8,049 bases of DNA from Methanomassiliicoccales archaeon PtaU1.Bin030 (lineage in GTDB: Archaea > Thermoplasmatota > Thermoplasmata > Methanomassiliicoccales > Methanomassiliicoccaceae): positions 1 to 8,049 of the forward strand of contig MVRB01000067.1 of NCBI GenBank assembly GCA_002067635.1. The letters are read 5' to 3'. Positions 1-4,273 of this stretch are shown here, piece by piece. A program made the position numbers and the translations under genes. The notes below the pieces were generated by a model. It saw only the letters and a program-made list of their open reading frames with translations, was not told where the DNA came from and searched no databases. Every line of letters starts with the position of its first letter. Position 1 is the stretch's first letter.

Positions 1-1146
1 TGCCTGCTGGTCTCCCTGGGGTTCCTCGTCAGCGATGTCCTCCTGTTCATAGGAAGCTTCGGCTTCGAGCTGTTCTCCATGATACCGTACGCTGTGGATA
101 GAGCTGTCAGCACCATGAGGGGGATGCTCATGGTCCTGGACGACAGGAACACCATCGTATACCACAACCGCTCCGTGGAGACCCTCGTTGACGGCGGAAC
201 GATCGATGATGAGAAGATAGAGCAGGTTTTCCCGAGGTTCCCCGTGGAGCGGTTGAAAGGTAACGGTGAGCCCCTGGACTCCGTGGAGGAAGAGACCACC
301 GAGCTGCTCCCGGGCCGCTTCTTCATCGTCCGGGTGCACCCGGTCGCCGATCACGATGGCTACATCATCGGAAGGAACATCACGCTCCGGGAGATCACCG
401 CCCAGGTCAGGGCGGAGAAGGACGCGCGCCAGGCCGGTGAGATGCTGGAGCTGATGAACAGCATCACGCGCCACGATGTGCTCAACCAGCTGACCATCCT
501 CGAGGGCCACGCTTCTTTGGCGGAACTGAAGACCGATGCTCCGGAGATCAAGAGACATCTGACCTCAATATCTAAGGCCGCCCAGAACATCAAGGAGCAG
601 CTCACCTTCGCCAAGGACTACCAGGACATGGGGCAGAGGGCACCTGAGTGGCAGGATGTCGGCAGGGCCATCCAGACGATCGAGGGTGCCGTCAACCTCA
701 AAGGCGTCCACATCGTCCAGGACGTGATCGGTCTTGAGCTGTTGGCCGATCGATTGCTGGTGAAGGTTCTTTACAATCTCGTGGACAACTCCATCATGCA
801 CGGCGGTGCGCTGACGCAGATAACCATCACCTCCAGGGAAAGGGAGGGCGGACTGGACCTCACGTACTGCGATGACGGGCAGGGGATACCGGATTCCATC
901 AGACCGAACCTGTTCACCAAGGGCTGTGGGCGGAGGACCGGTCTGGGGCTTTACCTTTCCAAGGAGATACTCAACCGTAGCGGCATGACCATCACCGAGG
1001 CGGGTGAGCCAGGCAGGGGGGTCAGGTTCATCATCGGTGTGCCTGAGGGTAGGTATCGGTTCTCATCGAGGATATGCGATTCGACGAAGGTCTCGTCAGG
1101 TGTGAAGTATCCTTCGACATCTCTTCCTTCCGCTGCGAGGCCGTAG
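1..1146 (+). CDS. Membrane sensor histidine kinase, 5'-partial (7TM/PAS/HisKA/HATPase type)
   Basis: The frame is open from base 1, so the N-terminus lies outside the window; the internal ATG at 79 is probably not the start. Numbering from the first codon here, residues 1-25 are hydrophobic and run into FELFSMIPYAVDRAV, resembling the end of the 7TM sensor region of archaeal kinases, followed by a PAS-like segment (about 35-130) ending in GYIIGRNITLREI. The phospho-acceptor is H158 in ITRHDVLNQL. The ATP-binding domain shows the N box (N259 and N263 in YNLVDNSIMHG), G1 box DDGQGIP (291-297), an LFTKG element and G2 box GLGLYL (314-319). It should autophosphorylate at the membrane and pass phosphate to a response regulator, which is not in view. 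The catalytic domain seems to end at VPEGRYR (residue 353); the serine-rich last 28 residues look atypical. Kinase identity is firm; the stimulus is unknown. Confidence 0.9.
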   Translation, partial: CLLVSLGFLVSDVLLFIGSFGFELFSMIPYAVDRAVSTMRGMLMVLDDRNTIVYHNRSVETLVDGGTIDDEKIEQVFPRFPVERLKGNGEPLDSVEEETTELLPGRFFIVRVHPVADHDGYIIGRNITLREITAQVRAEKDARQAGEMLELMNSITRHDVLNQLTILEGHASLAELKTDAPEIKRHLTSISKAAQNIKEQLTFAKDYQDMGQRAPEWQDVGRAIQTIEGAVNLKGVHIVQDVIGLELLADRLLVKVLYNLVDNSIMHGGALTQITITSREREGGLDLTYCDDGQGIPDSIRPNLFTKGCGRRTGLGLYLSKEILNRSGMTITEAGEPGRGVRFIIGVPEGRYRFSSRICDSTKVSSGVKYPSTSLPSAARP

Positions 1147-1225
1147 AACGGAGAGGAGGGCGCTAAGTCCATATCTCCTGCCATAGGGTTTTTCCAAATC
1201 GGACAAGCTCGTCCTTTCCCAACAA

Positions 1226-1237
1226 GGATTAAGTACA
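1226..1237 (+). promoter_or_regulatory. Candidate TATA box for tRNA-Glu
   Basis: The AT-rich stretch GATTAAGTACAA is centred about 30 bp upstream of the tRNA 5' end. That fits an archaeal TATA box with a start site a few bases before the mature tRNA. The match to the consensus is moderate and rests on position as much as on sequence. Confidence 0.45.
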
Positions 1238-1261
1238 ACTTCTCTTATCGAACTGCCACTC

Positions 1262-1336
1262 GCTCCCGTAGTGTAGTCCGGTCAATCATTCGGGCCTTTC
1301 GAGTCCGACACCCGGGTTCAAATCCCGGCGGGAGCA
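1262..1336 (+). tRNA. tRNA-Glu (anticodon UUC)
   Basis: A complete 75-nt cloverleaf can be folded by eye. The acceptor stem is GCTCCCG (1262-1268) with CGGGAGC (1329-1335) and discriminator A at 1336. The D-arm GTGTAGTCCGGTCAATCAT is typical of archaeal tRNA-Glu. The anticodon stem CGGGC/GTCCG closes the 7-nt loop CTTTCGA, placing TTC at positions 34-36. The T-arm CCGGGTTCAAATCCCGG has a canonical loop. There is no intron, and CCA is not encoded (the next bases are CTC), as is usual in archaea. The T-rich run just downstream fits termination. tRNA genes are common integration targets, and the defence genes begin about 800 bp downstream. Confidence 0.96.
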
Positions 1337-1339
1337 CTC

Positions 1340-1348
1340 TATTTTTAT
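1340..1348 (+). terminator. T-rich terminator of tRNA-Glu
   Basis: TATTTTTAT starts 4 nt after the tRNA 3' end. Archaeal RNA polymerase terminates at short T-runs without needing a hairpin, so this is the natural end of the tRNA transcript. It is called from position and composition. Confidence 0.55.
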
Positions 1349-1422
1349 CCGGTCGCTCGGTTTCAAAGGTCAATTCGGGCATTTTCGGTACAGATGCGGC
1401 TGGCTCGCGTAACCCCTTACCC

Positions 1423-1450
1423 AATTTTTTTTAAACACCTAGATATAAAC
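1423..1450 (+). promoter_or_regulatory. AT-rich candidate promoter
   Basis: An AT-rich block holds a T8 run followed by AAACAC, then AGATATAAAC. The element ATATAA (1443-1448) resembles an archaeal TATA box and would place a start site near 1470, close to an ATG at 1466. It could drive a rightward transcript into the following gene-poor region. No confident product lies directly downstream, so it may be a relic promoter or serve an unrecognised RNA. Confidence 0.35.
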
Positions 1451-1586
1451 CTCAAAGCGTTCACAATGCGATCCTGCAGTAAACGTGGGGATGAGGACCT
1501 GACCAAGGTTTACGGTTGTGCCTAGGACGCGCTCTGACCTTTTGAGCGTTTAACGAAGAGTTGGGCCGATTCCTGCGCTATATACG

Positions 1587-1614
1587 CGAAGACTCCTCGC
1601 GCGAGGACTCTTCG
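1587..1614. repeat. 28-nt inverted repeat (hairpin) with T-rich 3' flank
   Basis: The arms CGAAGACTCCTCG (1587-1599) and CGAGGACTCTTCG (1602-1614) are complementary except for one C-C mismatch, separated by CG. The RNA would form a stem of about 11 bp around a small GC loop, followed by GTCTTTTACC. This resembles an intrinsic terminator or a transposon or operator palindrome. It lies in non-coding or degenerate DNA, so coding constraint does not explain it. Confidence 0.6.
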
Positions 1615-1680
1615 GTCTTTTACCGGCCTTGCTTCGGAAGGAACCGTAACCCAGCCTGCTTCGGGTAGTGCGACCCAATA

Positions 1681-2106
1681 GTGGTTTCGAAGACGATCGT
1701 CCGCCTGATCGAGGCCAAGTGGAAAGGATGCACAGCCCCCTATTGCAAGATAACCATCGAGGACTACCAAGTAAACCGGTAGAAGGTCCTAAGGTGGTAC
1801 TTGGAGCACTGGACCAGGGGCGATGACTGGAGGAGGTTCAAGCACCAGCACTCCATGGCCTTCGAGAACGAGCTCCACGGCTTCGAGATGCCCGATTACG
1901 GAACGACTGTTGCAAACAGACTCACCTTCCTGCTAGACAGAGCGGTCGGGGAGCCGGGGAAGAGGCGGCCGGTCAAGGACATCCTCCTGTACTTCCACCC
2001 ACTGGGTACCTCCGTCCCGAAGAGAATCGAGCCGAATTGGTTCCACATACTGCCCATGGAGTACACCATGATTCCAGGCTCCGAATTCTTCGAGCTGTTG
2101 CACTGA
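1681..2106 (+). pseudogene. Unrecognised protein, reading frame broken by in-frame TAG
   Basis: From GTG 1681 the frame reads 33 codons with coding-like codon choice (VVSKTIVRLIEAKW..., ending YQVNR). It meets TAG at 1780-1782 and continues in the same frame as KVLRWYLEHWTRGDDW through a further 100-odd residues to TGA at 2104. A TTG at 1801 could start a 101-residue product, preceded by a poor GGTGG element only 3 nt away. Continuity of coding character across the TAG suggests one gene inactivated by a nonsense mutation, probably also missing its 5' end, since TAG 1666 blocks the same frame upstream. The WYLEHW-like stretch loosely recalls transposase C-termini, but no family was recognised. 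It converges on the CARF/winged-helix gene with 12 bp between the stops. Confidence 0.45.
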
Positions 2107-2118
2107 GAATGGCTCGCC

Positions 2119-2895
2119 CTATCCGGCGCTGCTTCGGGCCCTGCTCGCCTCGATGTACCGGATGGCGAACCTTCCGTCGCCGGTGATACCCACAATCTTG
2201 TCCTTTCGGTTCTTGGCGGTGTGGACGACCTCGACCAGCCCCCACCCCTCTAGCCTGGCTACCCACTTGGATAGGGTGCCGCGGGACAGAGATCGCTTGG
2301 CCTTCTTGTCCCCCTCTCGGTAAGGTTGGTAACCGTCCTGCATCCTAGGGTACAGGTCCTTCATGGGCATGTCCCCCGGAAGGAGTGCGCTGAGGACCCG
2401 CTCGTAGTTGGGGTTGCTGAGGACGTCCTCGAGGTGCATCTTGGGCACCCCCAAGGGTAGGACTTTGCCGCTCCCCTTTACCTTCCCCTTGTCGATGTAG
2501 TAGGCCTCTCCACCAATCCATATGGATATCATGAAGAGGCCTAGCGAGAGGATCTTGTTGCCGTTGGTAACGTTGAAGAAGTAGTGGTTCTCAGGATTCC
2601 TGATGTACAGGTCCATGACCCGGTCCCTGAGCAGCTCGAGGGAGCCGTGAGGGACGACGATCACCTCGCAGGGCCAGTCCACCCGCCGACAAGTCTCCTG
2701 GACGCTTCGTACCGACTCGACGATGTCGCTCTTTTCAGTATTGTCATGGTGCTCCTCGATATCTACGTCGGTGACAATGACCACGCCTCCGACCGGGTAC
2801 ACCTTAATGGCGGTCTGGAATGTCGATTCAAGGCCCTTGCCGGCGCTCATGATATGAATGTTCCTGCCCTCCGCCCTCTCCCCATCGCTCTTCAT
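2119..2895 (-). CDS. CARF-like domain plus C-terminal winged-helix regulator
   Basis: This 258-residue protein starts at ATG 2895. The frame stays open to a TTG at 2937, but that extension covers a TATA-like element placed correctly for a leaderless start at 2895. Residues 12-20 (NIHIMSAGK) form a first Rossmann strand; VGGVVIVTDVD is a later strand; NVTNGNK (108-114) before a helix ending EAYYID matches the ligand loop of CARF domains (compare NxTGGTK). Residues 165-250 look like a winged helix, including LSRGTLSKWVARLEGWGLVEV and a wing with KNRKDKIVGIT. The order CARF then wHTH resembles Csa3 and the HFX_2341-type regulators, which couple nucleotide ligand binding to DNA binding. It is divergent from the viperin operon, so regulation of that operon and of itself is likely. 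The stop is TAG. Ligand and DNA target are unknown. Confidence 0.8.
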   Translation of the reverse strand: MKSDGERAEGRNIHIMSAGKGLESTFQTAIKVYPVGGVVIVTDVDIEEHHDNTEKSDIVESVRSVQETCRRVDWPCEVIVVPHGSLELLRDRVMDLYIRNPENHYFFNVTNGNKILSLGLFMISIWIGGEAYYIDKGKVKGSGKVLPLGVPKMHLEDVLSNPNYERVLSALLPGDMPMKDLYPRMQDGYQPYREGDKKAKRSLSRGTLSKWVARLEGWGLVEVVHTAKNRKDKIVGITGDGRFAIRYIEASRARSSAG

Positions 2896-2916
2896 GCACT
2901 TCAGGAAATATTTTCC

Positions 2917-2925
2917 ATTTATTAG
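2917..2925 (-). promoter_or_regulatory. Candidate TATA box for the CARF/wHTH gene
   Basis: On the minus strand this reads CTAATAAAT. It is centred about 26 bp upstream of ATG 2895, the spacing expected of an archaeal TATA box for a leaderless mRNA. It supports 2895 over the more distal TTG as the start. Confidence 0.5.
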
Positions 2926-2940
2926 AAAGTTTTCCAAAGA

Positions 2941-2973
2941 GAACTATGTCGATGCAGCCGAATCGATGACTTA
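2941..2973 (+). promoter_or_regulatory. Viperin operon promoter region with a small inverted repeat
   Basis: The viperin ATG (2974) has no clear Shine-Dalgarno sequence, which suggests a leaderless or short-leader mRNA. ACTATGT (2943-2949) is a weak TATA candidate at about the right distance. The AT-rich 2905-2935 block could alternatively serve both directions. TCGAT (2949-2953) and ATCGA (2962-2966) form an inverted repeat with an 8-nt spacer between the promoter candidate and the start. That is a possible operator for the divergently encoded winged-helix protein. Five-base arms are short, so chance is a real alternative. Confidence 0.3.
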
Positions 2974-3813
2974 ATGACCGCCAACAACAGAGGCATAAGG
3001 TCGGCCAACTGGCACATGACCGAGGCGTGCAACTACCGTTGCAAGTTCTGCTTCTTCCACCGGGTCGGCGAGAGGCCGGCCACGGCGGAGGACGCGGGGC
3101 GCATCCTCGGTCGCCTGAGGTCGATGGGCATAGAGAAGATCAACCTGGTGGGCGGGGAGCCGTTGCTACATCCCCACATTGTGAAAATCTGCCACACCGC
3201 CAAGGAGCTCGGTTTCGTCGTAGGCATGACCTCGAACGGCTCGCTGATAACCGACGAGCTCCTCGACCGCCTTCAGGGCAGCGTGGACTGGTTCGGCATA
3301 TCCATCGACTCCGCCGACGAGGCCGTGGAAGCTCGACTGGGCCGGGGTGCAGGGGACCATGTGGCCAGGACGAAGAAGGTCTGCTCGCTACTGAAGTCCC
3401 GGGGAATCAGGCTCAAGGTGAACTCCACCATCACCTCCCTGAACTGGGGCGAGGACCTTCGCCCGCTAATAACTGAGCTCGGGCCGGAGCGGTGGAAGGT
3501 CTTCCAGTTCCTCCACATCCGTGGACAGAACGACGCCTTTGCCGGGGAGCTGAGCGTCCGGCAGGAGCAGTTCGAGGGGTTCAGGCTGCGCAACCGGGAC
3601 ATCTCTCTGGCTGGGGGCCACACCCCCGTCTTTGAGTCTTCACAGGACATGCTCGGCTCTTACATGATGGTGTCCCCACAGGGCAGCCTGATCGTCAACA
3701 CCAGCGGGTCCTACGAGACCATGCCCCTGAGCGTGGGAATGGAGAAAGCCGACCCCAATATTATTGATGTAGAAAAATATCTGGGCCGCGGGGGAGTTTA
3801 TGACTGGAAGTGA
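2974..3813 (+). CDS. Prokaryotic viperin (radical SAM ddh-nucleotide synthase)
   Basis: This 279-residue protein has the viperin signature throughout. NWHMTEACNYRCKFC (12-26) carries the CxxxCxxC cluster ligands C19, C23 and C26. GIEKINLVGGEP (GGEP at 60-63) and SNGSLI (87-92) are SAM-site elements. It also has GISIDSADE, KVNSTIT, WKVFQF (174-179), a GSYMMVSPQG stretch near 228-237 and the C-terminal RGGVYDWK (272-279). Length and short N-terminus fit bacterial and archaeal viperins, which lack the amphipathic helix of the animal enzyme. Viperins convert CTP, GTP or UTP to 3'-deoxy-3',4'-didehydro nucleotides that terminate viral RNA synthesis; which NTP is used here cannot be read from sequence. 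It is the first gene of a four-gene overlapping operon and no NMP kinase is adjacent. The main alternative, a generic radical SAM enzyme such as MoaA, is unlikely given the WKVFQ and C-terminal motifs. Confidence 0.92.
   Translation: MTANNRGIRSANWHMTEACNYRCKFCFFHRVGERPATAEDAGRILGRLRSMGIEKINLVGGEPLLHPHIVKICHTAKELGFVVGMTSNGSLITDELLDRLQGSVDWFGISIDSADEAVEARLGRGAGDHVARTKKVCSLLKSRGIRLKVNSTITSLNWGEDLRPLITELGPERWKVFQFLHIRGQNDAFAGELSVRQEQFEGFRLRNRDISLAGGHTPVFESSQDMLGSYMMVSPQGSLIVNTSGSYETMPLSVGMEKADPNIIDVEKYLGRGGVYDWK
3793..3802 (+). promoter_or_regulatory. Shine-Dalgarno and start of the stand-alone CARF gene
   Basis: GGAG (3793-3796) sits only 3 nt before ATG 3800, inside the end of viperin. The spacing is tight. 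The start is favoured because the first predicted strand (VHFITIG) follows within seven residues and the 14-nt overlap fits translational coupling. Confidence 0.45.
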
Positions 3814-4273
3814 CCGCGTCCACTTCATCACCATCGGCCGCTCCAAGGAGCACGTTCAGAAGTGCATCGACCAGCTCGGCATCTCCGCCATGGTGGTCTT
3901 CACCTCAAGCGCCATGATGGAGGAAGTGAGCAAGTTCTGCACCAAGTGCGAGGGTGAAGGGGTCAACGTGCTGGACATTGTCGAGGTTGACCCCTTCTCC
4001 CCAACCGCGGTGGACGACATCGTCCGGGCCGCGCTGACCGCCTACGCCGCCCACTCTGGGGCGGGGAAGGTGGAAATCGTCTCCGGCCTGACCGGCGGTA
4101 CGAACCTGATGGCCGTTGGCATGGGCCTCTTCTCGCTCATCAAAGGCCTCCCCTGCCACTATGTCCTGGATAGGGCAGAGGACAACATCCTGCCCATCGA
4201 TGTGTTCGTGCGCATGAGTGAGCTGAGCTCGAAGGCGGAGATGGAGTCGTTCTTCCTGGAGGGCGGAAGATGA
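3800..4273 (+). CDS. Stand-alone CARF-like sensor protein (157 aa)
   Basis: The protein appears to be a single Rossmann-like domain. VHFITIGRS (7-15) is a first strand and loop, followed by a helix; VNVLDIVEVDPF is a middle strand; KVEIVSGLTGGTNLMAVGMGLF around residues 90-112 contains SGLTGGTNLM (95-104), the strand-loop-helix ligand signature of CARF domains (compare TGGTKxM). Then comes CHYVLD. No HEPN, nuclease, protease or HTH domain follows, so no effector is attached. Such proteins could act as sensors by forming dimers, as ring nucleases that degrade cyclic oligoadenylate, or as allosteric subunits. It overlaps viperin by 14 nt and the helicase by 4 nt (ATGA), implying near-stoichiometric coupled translation. 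Ring-nuclease activity cannot be judged from sequence alone. CARF assignment is good by motif; ligand and function are inferred. Confidence 0.75.
   Translation: MTGSDRVHFITIGRSKEHVQKCIDQLGISAMVVFTSSAMMEEVSKFCTKCEGEGVNVLDIVEVDPFSPTAVDDIVRAALTAYAAHSGAGKVEIVSGLTGGTNLMAVGMGLFSLIKGLPCHYVLDRAEDNILPIDVFVRMSELSSKAEMESFFLEGGR
4258..4272 (+). promoter_or_regulatory. Shine-Dalgarno and ATGA coupling site for the helicase
   Basis: GGAGG (4258-4262) lies 7 nt before ATG 4270. The start overlaps the CARF stop as ATGA, so ribosomes finishing the CARF gene can reinitiate directly on the helicase. Confidence 0.75.

Larger units (their letters stand above)
1347..1680. other. Gene-poor stretch after the tRNA, probably degenerate accessory DNA
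   Basis: No convincing gene is seen in these roughly 330 bases. All plus-strand frames are broken by stops. A 20-codon reading frame starting ATG at 1466 and ending TAG at 1525 follows a TATA-like box but has no recognisable product. The frame shared with the 1681-2106 reading frame is stopped by TGA at 1543 and TAG at 1666. The stretch contains an AT-rich region (1423-1450) and a strong inverted repeat (1587-1614), which have their own entries. Decayed mobile or integrated DNA is the simplest reading, but no transposase motif or terminal repeat was recognised. Confidence 0.4.

Noticed and set aside
79..1146. Kinase gene starting at ATG 79
   Set aside because: The frame is open to base 1 and the upstream codons encode a hydrophobic membrane segment continuous with the sensor region, so the true start is outside the window.
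1522..1770. 82-residue minus-strand frame after the tRNA
   Set aside because: It spans the inverted repeat and opposes the coding-like plus-strand frame. No recognisable motif or start signal.
1780..1782. UAG decoded as pyrrolysine in the 1681-2106 frame
   Set aside because: TAG ends three of six frames seen here (kinase, CARF/wHTH, helicase), so it looks like a normal stop. Genomes that use pyrrolysine tend to avoid TAG. Kept only as an alternative to check.
2896..2937. TTG 2937 as start of the CARF/wHTH protein
   Set aside because: The extra 14 residues are translated from AT-rich DNA that holds a TATA-like element correctly spaced for the ATG at 2895.
3027..3476. 149-residue plus-strand frame overlapping viperin
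   Set aside because: Out of frame with clear viperin motifs and rich in Arg, Gly and His; a shadow.
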